This document shows positions 45,033-53,583 of a stretch of 64,000 bases of DNA, in pieces. Source of the stretch: Fibrobacterota bacterium (GTDB taxonomy: Bacteria; Fibrobacterota; Chitinivibrionia; Chitinivibrionales; Chitinispirillaceae); contig JAEZKC010000106.1 of NCBI GenBank assembly GCA_023436205.1, positions 124,001-188,000 of the forward strand, read 5' to 3'. Within the stretch, counting starts at the first letter, position 1. Each line of letters starts with the position of its first letter. The translations under genes and the position numbers were made by a program. Under the pieces are notes generated by a model. That model saw nothing but the letters and a program-made list of their open reading frames with translations. It did no database searches and was not told the origin of the DNA.

Positions 45033-45053
45033 GGCGGTGTCATCGATACCGCC
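45033..45053 (+). terminator. Hairpin after recA
   Basis: GGCGGT (45033-45038) and ACCGCC (45048-45053) with a 9-base loop, then a moderately T-rich stretch (CTTCATTTTCATATT). Weak terminator, or attenuator before alaS. Confidence 0.45.
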
Positions 45054-45090
45054 CTTCATTTTCATATTCTCAAGGGTTAATTGTTCTCAT

Positions 45091-47766
45091 ATGAAATCTT
45101 CCAATGTTGTTCGCGATGAGTTTATCAGTTTTTTCACCTCCAGAGGTCATCTTTTCGTCCCAAGTGCTCCGGTCATCCCTCAGGATGATCCTACGTTGCT
45201 TTTTACAAATGCGGGGATGAATCAGTTCAAGTCCATTTTTCTGGGTGATAATCCCCGTGGACTGAAGCGGGCAGCCAATTCTCAGAAATGCATGCGGGTA
45301 TCAGGCAAGCATAACGACCTTGAGGAAGTGGGTAGAGATCATTATCACCATACGTTTTTCGAGATGCTGGGTAACTGGTCTTTTGGTGATTATTACAAAA
45401 AAGAAGCGATAAAATGGGCCTGGGAGCTGCTTACCGAAGTGTGGAAGCTTCCAAAGGATCGTTTGTTTGCCACAATTCATACCGGTGATGATGAAGCTGA
45501 GGAGATTTGGAAAACGGAAACCGATATTCCTCATGAGAGAATCATGCGCTTTGGTGACAAGAGCAATTTCTGGGAAATGGGTGAAACCGGACCTTGCGGT
45601 CCCTGTTCGGAAATTCATTATGATATTGGTGATGCCGATACTCGTGAGGCAACGTATAGTGATCCGATCGAGGGGGTTAACGGTCAGAACGCCCGTTACC
45701 GTGAACTGTGGAATCTGGTGTTTATTCAGTACAACCGGGAAAAAGATGGTTCCCTCTCTCCCCTGCCCTCAAGGCATGTGGATACGGGAATGGGTTTCGA
45801 GCGTATTCTATCGGTGATTCAGGGAGTGGATTCCAATTACGATACCGATCTGTTTCAGCCGATTATTCAGGAACTGGCAAAAATGAGCGGCATCGCTTAT
45901 GACAGAGGTGAAGCGGGAACACCTTTCCGGGTTATTGCCGATCATATCAGATCTCTGGTTTTTGCAATTACCGACGGCGCATTTCCTTCCAATGAAGGCC
46001 GCGGATATGTACTCAGACGACTTTTAAGAAGAGCCTACCGGTTCGGTAGAGAGATTGGATTTAAAGAACCCTTTCTTTATAAGTTGATTCCTGTAGTGAT
46101 TGAGAACATGGGTAAGGCATTTTCGGAAATTACTGAACGCAGGTTGTATCTGGAAGAGGTGATTCGTTCGGAAGAGGAGCGGTTCGGGGCGACACTTGAG
46201 CAGGGTATAGAGAAGTTCAATGCCATGGTGGAATCTGCTGTCAAGCAGAAGAACAGTATGCTTTCGGGAAGTGACGTTTTTACTCTTTATGATACTTACG
46301 GCTTTCCCATGGATCTTACCCGTCTCATGGCTTCTGAAAAAGGATTGACTGTTGATGAAGATGGCTACAGCAGACTCATGGAGCAGCAGAAGGAGAGAGC
46401 CCGCGAGGCCCGCAAGGGAGATGAAGAGGGGCTTACTCCCGAAGGTTGGACGGAACTTAGACAGGTCTCCGGTACGGAATTCCTTGGATATGAACATGAA
46501 AGTTCCCAAGTGAATGTCTGCCGTTACAAGACTGTCAGCGGTGAAAACGGAACACCGCTTAACCTGCTTATTCTTGACAGAACACCATTCTATGCTGAAT
46601 CGGGTGGTCAGATCGGTGACAAGGGTACTCTGCGTACGTCAAGCGGTAAAGAAGCAGTTGTGGAAGATACCTTCAAGTGGAATGATCTGGTGATTCACAG
46701 AGTAAGATCTAATGAAGTGCTTACCAGAGACGATTTCACCTCACCCTTGACTGCTCAGATTGATACGGCTCTCAGATCTGCCACTCGTCGCAATCATACC
46801 GCCACTCATCTTCTTCAGGCTGCGCTTAGAAGAGTTCTTGGTGATCATGTTCAGCAGTCCGGGTCACGAGTGGATCCTGTAAGTTTGCGTTTTGACTTCA
46901 CTCATTTCAAAGCACTCAGCAGTGAAGAAGCGACTGAAGTGGAGCGTCTGGTCAATGGCTGGATAATGGAAAACATGTCGGTGACCACAGATATTAAAGA
47001 TACTGCAGCGGCAAAAGCTGAAGGGGCAACGGCCCTTTTCGGTGAAAAATATGGTGATAAGGTACGGGTAGTCACGATCAGTCCGGTTTCAAAGGAGCTG
47101 TGCGGAGGAACGCACGTCATGAGTACAGGGCAGATCGGATTTTTCCATATCACCGGTGAAGAAAGTGTAAGTGCCGGTGTGCGCAGACTGAATGCAGTTA
47201 CCGGTTTAGGTGCAGTGGATTATGTTATCAACAGAGATAAAACAGCATCTGCACTGTCTTCCATGTTGAAAACCGGTGAAGAGCGTTTTGTGGAGAGAGT
47301 GCAGGGGCTTCTTGACAATATTAAAGAACTGGAAGCCAAGGTAAAAAGTTTGTCCTCGGCAAAGGCGGCAGATGCCATTTCAGGATTGTTTGATGAAGCG
47401 AAAGCATCCGGCGCAGCTTTTCCCTATGCTATTAGGGATATGGGAGAGATGGACAAGGAGTCATTTGCGCGAGTGGCTGATGCGATTTCTGACAGTATAA
47501 AGCAGAAGGGATTCTCCGACATGGTGATCGTGATTGGGGCCAGGGTGGAGGATAAGGTCATGTTTGCCGCGGGAGCGGGTCAGGAAGCCGTATCAAAATT
47601 CAACGTGCACTGTGGTGAGCTGGTGAAAGCAGCCGCGAAGCGAACCGGTGGTGGCGGAGGGGGCAATCCGGTGCGAGCTCAGGCAGGCGGCAAGGATCCT
47701 TCCAAGCTGTCAGATGCACTTGAAGAAGTAAAGGCGAATCTGTCGAAGAAAGCGGCTCAATCATGA
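45091..47766 (+). CDS. alaS: Alanyl-tRNA synthetase
   Basis: 891 residues. Class II catalytic motifs (FTNAGMNQFK; RHVDTGMGFERI), tRNA-binding region, the editing domain with metal ligands HTATH and CGGTH, and a glycine-rich C-terminal end (RTGGGGGGNPVRAQAGGKDP) typical of AlaRS DHHA1. Start at ATG 45091 (MKSSNVVRDEF); a longer frame upstream crosses the terminator hairpin. Shares a 4-base ATGA overlap with the next gene. Confidence 0.97.
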   Translation: MKSSNVVRDEFISFFTSRGHLFVPSAPVIPQDDPTLLFTNAGMNQFKSIFLGDNPRGLKRAANSQKCMRVSGKHNDLEEVGRDHYHHTFFEMLGNWSFGDYYKKEAIKWAWELLTEVWKLPKDRLFATIHTGDDEAEEIWKTETDIPHERIMRFGDKSNFWEMGETGPCGPCSEIHYDIGDADTREATYSDPIEGVNGQNARYRELWNLVFIQYNREKDGSLSPLPSRHVDTGMGFERILSVIQGVDSNYDTDLFQPIIQELAKMSGIAYDRGEAGTPFRVIADHIRSLVFAITDGAFPSNEGRGYVLRRLLRRAYRFGREIGFKEPFLYKLIPVVIENMGKAFSEITERRLYLEEVIRSEEERFGATLEQGIEKFNAMVESAVKQKNSMLSGSDVFTLYDTYGFPMDLTRLMASEKGLTVDEDGYSRLMEQQKERAREARKGDEEGLTPEGWTELRQVSGTEFLGYEHESSQVNVCRYKTVSGENGTPLNLLILDRTPFYAESGGQIGDKGTLRTSSGKEAVVEDTFKWNDLVIHRVRSNEVLTRDDFTSPLTAQIDTALRSATRRNHTATHLLQAALRRVLGDHVQQSGSRVDPVSLRFDFTHFKALSSEEATEVERLVNGWIMENMSVTTDIKDTAAAKAEGATALFGEKYGDKVRVVTISPVSKELCGGTHVMSTGQIGFFHITGEESVSAGVRRLNAVTGLGAVDYVINRDKTASALSSMLKTGEERFVERVQGLLDNIKELEAKVKSLSSAKAADAISGLFDEAKASGAAFPYAIRDMGEMDKESFARVADAISDSIKQKGFSDMVIVIGARVEDKVMFAAGAGQEAVSKFNVHCGELVKAAAKRTGGGGGGNPVRAQAGGKDPSKLSDALEEVKANLSKKAAQS

Positions 47767-48515
47767 AGCGCGGTCCTGTTCTTGATTCGATTCTGGCGAT
47801 GCGGGATCAGGGGCGCAGAGCCTACTGGGTTCTCCTCGATCCCGATGATTTTTCCATAGAACAGGCTCAGAATGTGGCTCGCCAGTCTGAAGAGAACGGG
47901 GTTGATGCTTTACTGGTGGGGGGAAGTCTTCTGCATTCCAACCACTTTGATTTTTTTGTAAAATCGCTCAAAGAGGCAGTATCGATTCCGGTAATTCTAT
48001 TTCCAGGTGATTCTACCCAACTTTCAAGACATGCTGATGCCTTGCTTTACCTTTCTCTCATTTCAGGTCGCAACCCGGTTAATCTCATAGGTGAGCATGT
48101 CAAGGCGGCACCTCTTATTCGTCAGTTTGGAATAGAGCCCATCGCTACCGGTTATATGCTTGTGGAATCTGGAACGGTCACCTCTGTGGAGTTCATGAGT
48201 AACACCCGTCCCCTACCCCGTCAAAAGCCTGGCATAGCGGCAGCTCATGCATTGGCTGCGCAGTATATGGGTATGCATCTGGTGTATCTTGAAGCCGGGA
48301 GCGGAGCTCTTCATTCGGTGCCTCCGGAAATGATAAAACTGGTCAGGTCCTATATTGATATCCCCATAATAGTGGGAGGCGGGATCAGGGACAAGGAAAG
48401 AGCGCTGGAGAAACTTGAAGCTGGAGCAGACATTATCGTGACCGGTAATCTGCTTCAGAAGGAAAACGGGCTTGAGGTGATGAGAGAGATTGCCGCTGCA
48501 GTGAAAAAATTGTGA
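47763..48515 (+). CDS. Geranylgeranylglyceryl phosphate synthase-like protein (group II)
   Basis: 250 residues, TIM-barrel fold. Motifs: YWVLLDPDDFS, DALLVGGSLL, VILFPGDSTQLSRHADALLY, SLISGRNP, YLEAGSGA, and VGGGIRDKERALEKLEAGAD, which match the GGGPS family that joins geranylgeranyl diphosphate to glycerol 1-phosphate, first step to archaeal-type ether lipids. Bacterial group II members occur in Bacteroidetes and relatives. ATGA overlap with alaS shows translational coupling. The physiological product in this organism is unknown. Confidence 0.88.
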   Translation: MKRGPVLDSILAMRDQGRRAYWVLLDPDDFSIEQAQNVARQSEENGVDALLVGGSLLHSNHFDFFVKSLKEAVSIPVILFPGDSTQLSRHADALLYLSLISGRNPVNLIGEHVKAAPLIRQFGIEPIATGYMLVESGTVTSVEFMSNTRPLPRQKPGIAAAHALAAQYMGMHLVYLEAGSGALHSVPPEMIKLVRSYIDIPIIVGGGIRDKERALEKLEAGADIIVTGNLLQKENGLEVMREIAAAVKKL

Positions 48516-48534
48516 TTCCATATTAAACTGGAAA

Positions 48535-48562
48535 TCGGGAGCGAAACAATTATCACTCCCGA
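48535..48562. terminator. Bidirectional hairpin between convergent genes
   Basis: TCGGGAG (48535-48541) and CTCCCGA (48556-48562), 7 bp, 14-base loop, 20 bases after the GGGPS stop and 8 bases after the leftward CAP gene stop. T runs are poor on both sides. Confidence 0.5.
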
Positions 48563-48569
48563 GTGTCAG

Positions 48570-49778
48570 TTATTTCGAGACAATGAAACGGTTTACTGAC
48601 GAAGTTCCCTCCGCATAAATATGTAGTGCATAGAACAAACCTGCATTGAGATTACTTGTTGGAATTGAAACTGTCTGCCCCATATTGATGTGATTGTATT
48701 CTCCAGCTTTTCTTCCGCTTAGAGTGTAAAGAATGGTTTTGACAGGGGAGCTTTTCTCATCAAACACAAATGAAATTTTAGTGTTCTCGAAAAGGACAGC
48801 AGGTACAGATTTATGTGAACAGTTTTGTAAGGTGGTGGTAGTACCTGCAGGTTCGTAGAATTGATCGCAGTTACCCTCCCCAAAGGTGATAAGATCGCCG
48901 GATTCCGGGAAGCGCCAGGTTTTCCCGTTACTGTCTGTAAAAATGAAAAAGTAACTTCTGCAACCGCTAGAGGAAGGGAGCTCCACTGCGTAGGTACCGG
49001 CGGAGGCTTTGCCTAGTAATATAGAAAGCTCATGTTCCTGGGTATTCACTATAACTTTTGCACTTTGCGGTGATCCACCTGAAGCTTCAAAATAATTAGC
49101 CATGAAGGTTATCTTACCGTTTGTTAGTTGTAAATGAGTAGCTCCCTGAACAGGATGGGCTTTGAATGGACTCTGCGCGTTTCCGAAATCCTGGGTCCAG
49201 AAGTGGTTGTATTTTTGAGGGCCATAAGCGTAGCCGGTTCCTGTTTCCGTTAGGGATCCGTTCATGATGTTTTTCCGGTGACCATCACCGGATTTGTAAA
49301 TTGAATCAGCAACCTGCTTGTCCGGAGCGGGTAAACCGTTTGTACCTCTGTCCTTTATCCATCCCACAACAGTAAGCATGGGAGTGCTGTATCCCCCGGC
49401 AATGTTTTCTGCCCTGTAACTCGGATAGTAGGTTTTCACTCGAGTCCCCGCAGGAGTGCCATCACAGGAATTATGCTGCATACCGCAATTTTGGGCCATG
49501 TCTATGGAATGGTCCCTAGCGGCTCGGTTTAGGTTTACATTCCAGTAAAGAGGCCCCACAGCCGGGTAGTTTTGAGGCAGAAGAATCTGGACATTGCCCA
49601 CATATTTATCTCTGAATCCGGTTGGGTCCATTCTGCAGGCGTTCACCAGAACTATAACAGCTCTTTCTTCCCAGGAGGGCATATCGGGATAGGAGGGGTC
49701 GGGGTCACCATAACCTCCAAAGGCAAGGGAAACGTACATTACAGCGGCGATACTTGTAAAAGTCCATTGTGTTTTCAT
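48570..49778 (-). CDS. Secreted CAP/SCP-domain protein with C-terminal sorting-like domain
   Basis: 402 residues. Signal peptide FTSIAAVMYVSLAFGG. The CAP domain has ERAVIVLVNACRMDPTGF, NRAARDHSIDMAQ, RAENIAGG, and GHRKNIMN with GTGYAYGP, the usual SCP1 signatures. A middle beta domain (about 190-330) contains Cys pairs. The last about 75 residues, ILYTLSGRKAGEYNHINMGQ and then LNAGLFYALHIY...RFIVSK, resemble the type A sorting domain of type IX secretion. AGGGA is six bases before ATG 49778; a longer upstream frame lacks one. Role of CAP proteins is varied and unknown here. Confidence 0.82.
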   Translation of the reverse strand: MKTQWTFTSIAAVMYVSLAFGGYGDPDPSYPDMPSWEERAVIVLVNACRMDPTGFRDKYVGNVQILLPQNYPAVGPLYWNVNLNRAARDHSIDMAQNCGMQHNSCDGTPAGTRVKTYYPSYRAENIAGGYSTPMLTVVGWIKDRGTNGLPAPDKQVADSIYKSGDGHRKNIMNGSLTETGTGYAYGPQKYNHFWTQDFGNAQSPFKAHPVQGATHLQLTNGKITFMANYFEASGGSPQSAKVIVNTQEHELSILLGKASAGTYAVELPSSSGCRSYFFIFTDSNGKTWRFPESGDLITFGEGNCDQFYEPAGTTTTLQNCSHKSVPAVLFENTKISFVFDEKSSPVKTILYTLSGRKAGEYNHINMGQTVSIPTSNLNAGLFYALHIYAEGTSSVNRFIVSK

Positions 49779-49798
49779 ATGAGTCCCTATTTGAGGTT

Positions 49799-50605
49799 TT
49801 ATGGATGAAGACGCCCGGTTGAGGCCACGAAACTGCCAAAGCGGATGTAGGAGTCGCGAACTGGACCCCAATCTGCCGTATTGCCTCCATGGAAAGTGGA
49901 AAAGTAAATACCCCCGATCTTTCCGGCATCGTTTTCAACAGTTCTGTAGACTATATCATTAATGTTAAGATTAAGTTGATCATCAATCCAAACAGAAAGT
50001 TCTCCGTTTTGTTTTCCGATATCATTTATGCGAATGAACTCTTCAATACAGTGCCATTTTCCGGGGATAAAGGAAAAATTCAGATCAATATCGAGTCCCC
50101 ATTCGGTACCGCCATATTTTCCGGAAGGGATATAGGCGTATACGACCGCTTTGCCCTCTTTTCGCCACATGAAGCGCATCGTCCATCCATTGGTACCGTC
50201 CGGTTGATCACCTCCGGATCTTAACCAGGACGATCCTCCGCCCATGAGTCCGGGGAGTTTTCCTCCCAAACGAAAGTCAAAATCGGGTTCAAACATGAGG
50301 TAATAACGCAAATACAGGGAATTAAACTGTTTGATCGGCATGGTGTCTATGCTGTTGAAGGCGACCGGGAACTGGACACCTGTCTGGGCAGGTCCTACCC
50401 CGGTTTTTGGGTAACTTACACGTAAACAGTGCGAACCGGCTTTCTGATAATCAGAGGCAATAACGCGGGCATCTTCTACTCGGGCGGTGAAGGCGATCCC
50501 CCAGTCCTTTTTCCAGACTGGAGATCCTGCCTTGTAATGTTTGAAACTGCCTGAAAAAACAATATTTGAGGTCTGATTCGAAAGTATCATACCTATAATG
50601 TACAT
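49799..50605 (-). CDS. Polysaccharide lyase-like protein (PL14 family-like)
   Basis: 268 residues. PL14-type strand pattern: LYLRYYLMFEPDFDFRLGGK, LPGLMGGG, TMRFMWRKEGKAVVYAY, GKWHCIEEFIRIN, and IGGIYFSTFHGGNTADWGP. Such enzymes cleave uronic-acid polymers such as alginate. The N-terminus is puzzling: ATG 50605 has no SD and gives only a short hydrophobic run (MYIIGMILSN); nine more in-frame codons upstream (EKRTKTPLF) would complete a signal peptide but contain no usual start. Lies 20 bases upstream of the CAP gene and is probably cotranscribed with it. Confidence 0.7.
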   Translation of the reverse strand: MYIIGMILSNQTSNIVFSGSFKHYKAGSPVWKKDWGIAFTARVEDARVIASDYQKAGSHCLRVSYPKTGVGPAQTGVQFPVAFNSIDTMPIKQFNSLYLRYYLMFEPDFDFRLGGKLPGLMGGGSSWLRSGGDQPDGTNGWTMRFMWRKEGKAVVYAYIPSGKYGGTEWGLDIDLNFSFIPGKWHCIEEFIRINDIGKQNGELSVWIDDQLNLNINDIVYRTVENDAGKIGGIYFSTFHGGNTADWGPVRDSYIRFGSFVASTGRLHP

Positions 50606-50887
50606 AAAAAGAGGCGTTTTGGTGCGTTTTTCTTAGGGGTGGTCGGCTGGAAGGAGATTTGCATTTTCAGAGAATATTACAACCTGTAGAGATCAGATTT
50701 TAACAATGATGCTGCGGAAACGTAATAGGATGGTCTTTGAACGAGAGACGACCAGTTCAGGTTTTCAAACCAATACTGCCATTCATTATATTATATGGTT
50801 CACCTTCTGAATACCCGCAGGTGACCCTCCATTTTTACAAGTTCATTAATAGTTGAGTAGAAGAACCCAACCCTTAGAGAGGATTAC

Positions 50888-53413
50888 ATGAGCCCAACCA
50901 AAAATGATACTTCCAAAGCAGCAAAACCACTGGAAGACGCGCTGAAGAATTGGAAGATTAATTACAAAGGAATGAGTGCTTATGATTTGCGTCGCAGTTT
51001 TCTGAATAACCTAGAGTATAATATTGCAAAAGATAGAGCATCCATTACTTCGTACGATCAGTTTTTAAGTCTTTCCTATGCGGTGCGTGAAAGAGTGATT
51101 GAACGCTGGATCGCAACTGGTCAGGAGTACAAAGCAGAAAATGTAAAAAGAGTTTATTATCTTTCTATGGAATTTCTCATGGGTCGCTTGCTTGGCGATA
51201 ACATGATGAATCTTCAATTGACCAAGGCAAGCGAAGAGGCGGTTAGAGATTTAGGTCTCAGTATGGAGGATATTCTTGATCAGGAGCATGATGCAGGATT
51301 GGGCAACGGCGGTCTTGGTCGTCTGGCTGCCTGTTATCTGGAGTCAATGGCATCCTTGAAGCTTCCCGCTATGGGATATGGCATCAGGTATGATTTCGGA
51401 ATTTTCAATCAGAAAATTCAGAACGGTTACCAGCATGAAACACCGGAGCAGTGGTTGCAGCTCAAGAACCCCTGGGAAATAGAAAGACCTGAGTACAAGG
51501 TCACTATCAAGTTTTACGGACGCACCATGCAGTATCAGGAACCGGGTGGTCGACTTCACATATCCTGGGTTGATACCGATGATGTTGTAGCCATGCCTTA
51601 CGACATTCCCATTCCGGGGTTTGGTGTTAACAATGTAAACACATTACGTCTTTGGTCTGCTCGTTCGGCAGAAGAATTCAATCTCCAGTTTTTCAACAGC
51701 GGCGATTACATTGGTGCCTGTCAGGATAAACTGAGCAGTGAAAACATTTCCAAAGTTCTTTATCCTAATGATAATAATGTTTCCGGTCGGGAACTGCGTC
51801 TGAAACAGCAGTTTTTCTTTACATCTGCATCTTTGCAGGATATAATCCGTCGTTACCTTCAGACAAATAAGGACTTCAAGGCTTTCCCCGAGAAGGTGGC
51901 CATTCAGCTCAATGACACTCATCCGGCAATCGCTATTGTGGAGTTGATGAGACTCCTCATGGATGAGCACAAACTGGTTTGGGATGAAGCCTGGGAAATT
52001 GTAACCGGAACGTTTGCTTATACAAACCATACTCTCATGCCGGAAGCGCTTGAGAAGTGGTCTGTAGGGTTGATGCAGCATCTGCTCCCCCGTCACATGG
52101 AAATCATTTATGAGATCAATCATCGTTTCATGCGCCAGGTATCCTACAAGTTCCCCGGTGATATCGATCGCCTTCGCCGCATGTCTTTGATCGAAGAGGG
52201 AGATGACAAGCAGGTGCGCATGGCGTATCTGGCGATTGTGGCGAGCCATTCGATTAACGGAGTTTCTGCTCTGCACACTGAGCTTCTCATACACGGTCTG
52301 GTTAAAGACTTCTACGAGATGTGGCCCAAGAAGTTCAACAACAAGACAAACGGAATCACTCAGCGTCGTTGGCTTCACAAGGCTAACCCCTCCCTTCGCG
52401 AATTGATCAACAGTAAAATCGGTGAAGGTTGGGCGACTGATCTCAAGCAGCTTAAGAAACTGGAAAAGTTTGTGGATGATAAAACTTTCCAGAAGCAGTG
52501 GATGGAAGCGAAATACGACTGCAAGAAGCGCTTTGTGGAAAAGATCAGGAAGTGGGATGGACTTCGAATCAATCCTGATATGATGTTTGATGTTCAGGTG
52601 AAGAGAATGCATGAGTACAAGCGTCAACTACTCAATGTACTTCACTGCATAGCACTCTATAATCAGATCAAATCCGGTGATACTCAGAACTTTGTTCCGA
52701 GAACAGTGATGTTTGCAGGTAAAGCAGCTCCTGGATATTACATGGCCAAACTCATTATTAAGTTTATCAACAATGTTGCGGGAGTGATTAATAACGATCC
52801 CTCAACAAAGGATCTTCTGCAGGTATACTTTCTGCCCAATTACAGAGTTTCTCTTGCAGAGTATGTGATTCCGGCGGCTGATCTATCAGAGCAGATTTCC
52901 ACAGCCGGAACTGAAGCCAGCGGAACTGGAAACATGAAGTTTGCTCTCAACGGTGCGCTTACCATTGGCACCATGGACGGGGCGAATGTGGAGATGCACG
53001 AGGAGATCGGTGGAGAAAACATGTTCATTTTCGGTCTCTTGACTGAGCAGGTTGAGGAACTTAGAGTTATGGGTTATAACCCCTGGGATTATTACCATAA
53101 GAGCCCCATGCTGAGACAGGTGATCGATCTCATTTCCAGTGGTTTCTTCAGCCCTGAGGAGCCCGGATTGTTTGCACCGATTTATGATACACTGCTCAAT
53201 CATGGTGATCGCTACATGGTGATGGCTGATTTTGATTCGTATGTGCAGTGCCAGGCAGAGGTTTCCCGTTGCTATATGAATAAAATTGAATGGACCAGAA
53301 AATCTATTCTCAATGTGGCAAATATGGGCAAATTCTCTTCTGACAGGGCGATTGAGGAGTATGCTGACGGTATATGGCATGTAAAGCCTACTGACATACC
53401 GCTCAATAAGTAA
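50888..53413 (+). CDS. glgP: Glycogen/alpha-glucan phosphorylase
   Basis: 841 residues, PLP-dependent; releases glucose 1-phosphate from alpha-1,4-glucans. GNGGLGRLAACYLESMA near residue 140, and the PLP-lysine motif EASGTGNMKFALNGA (Lys684), then TMDGANVE. Full length. GAGGATTAC before ATG 50888. A clear terminator follows. The 282-base gap upstream (50606-50887) carries its promoter, which I could not fix. Confidence 0.96.
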   Translation: MSPTKNDTSKAAKPLEDALKNWKINYKGMSAYDLRRSFLNNLEYNIAKDRASITSYDQFLSLSYAVRERVIERWIATGQEYKAENVKRVYYLSMEFLMGRLLGDNMMNLQLTKASEEAVRDLGLSMEDILDQEHDAGLGNGGLGRLAACYLESMASLKLPAMGYGIRYDFGIFNQKIQNGYQHETPEQWLQLKNPWEIERPEYKVTIKFYGRTMQYQEPGGRLHISWVDTDDVVAMPYDIPIPGFGVNNVNTLRLWSARSAEEFNLQFFNSGDYIGACQDKLSSENISKVLYPNDNNVSGRELRLKQQFFFTSASLQDIIRRYLQTNKDFKAFPEKVAIQLNDTHPAIAIVELMRLLMDEHKLVWDEAWEIVTGTFAYTNHTLMPEALEKWSVGLMQHLLPRHMEIIYEINHRFMRQVSYKFPGDIDRLRRMSLIEEGDDKQVRMAYLAIVASHSINGVSALHTELLIHGLVKDFYEMWPKKFNNKTNGITQRRWLHKANPSLRELINSKIGEGWATDLKQLKKLEKFVDDKTFQKQWMEAKYDCKKRFVEKIRKWDGLRINPDMMFDVQVKRMHEYKRQLLNVLHCIALYNQIKSGDTQNFVPRTVMFAGKAAPGYYMAKLIIKFINNVAGVINNDPSTKDLLQVYFLPNYRVSLAEYVIPAADLSEQISTAGTEASGTGNMKFALNGALTIGTMDGANVEMHEEIGGENMFIFGLLTEQVEELRVMGYNPWDYYHKSPMLRQVIDLISSGFFSPEEPGLFAPIYDTLLNHGDRYMVMADFDSYVQCQAEVSRCYMNKIEWTRKSILNVANMGKFSSDRAIEEYADGIWHVKPTDIPLNK

Positions 53414-53440
53414 GCTTTAAAGAACAGCATTTCGATTACA

Positions 53441-53472
53441 GGGGATCTGTCTTAATGGGCGGATCCCTTTTT
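53441..53472 (+). terminator. Terminator after glgP
   Basis: GGGATC (53442-53447) and GATCCC (53462-53467) with a 14-base loop, followed by five T. Sits 28 bases after the glgP stop. Confidence 0.75.
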
Positions 53473-53473
53473 C

Positions 53474-53572
53474 ATGTTTCAGGAAGTTTTAGAAGCTTAT
53501 CGCCGTTCCAGGCTTGCTGAAAATGAATATCGATTGTATCTTAATGCTCTTCAAGGTACAATGATCAGATAA
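53474..53572 (+). CDS. Possible 32-residue small ORF upstream of hisD
   Basis: ATG 53474 to TAA 53570-53572 encodes a charged helical peptide (MFQEVLEAYRRSRLAENEYR and onward). Its stop shares bases with the hisD SD (AAGGAG), so it could couple to hisD. It has no SD of its own and starts at the end of the T run of the glgP terminator. It has no histidine, so it is not a his attenuation leader. May be chance. Confidence 0.25.
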   Translation: MFQEVLEAYRRSRLAENEYRLYLNALQGTMIR

Positions 53573-53583
53573 GGAGCAGTTGT

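Noticed and set aside
46024..46509. 161-codon frame opposite alaS
   Set aside because: Shadow of a highly conserved gene; no start signal.
51644..52627. Long antisense frame (327 codons) over glgP
   Set aside because: Mirror of glgP codon bias on the opposite strand; no SD, no domain pattern.
53474..53572. his-operon leader peptide
   Set aside because: The small frame has no histidine codons and no attenuator hairpin follows.
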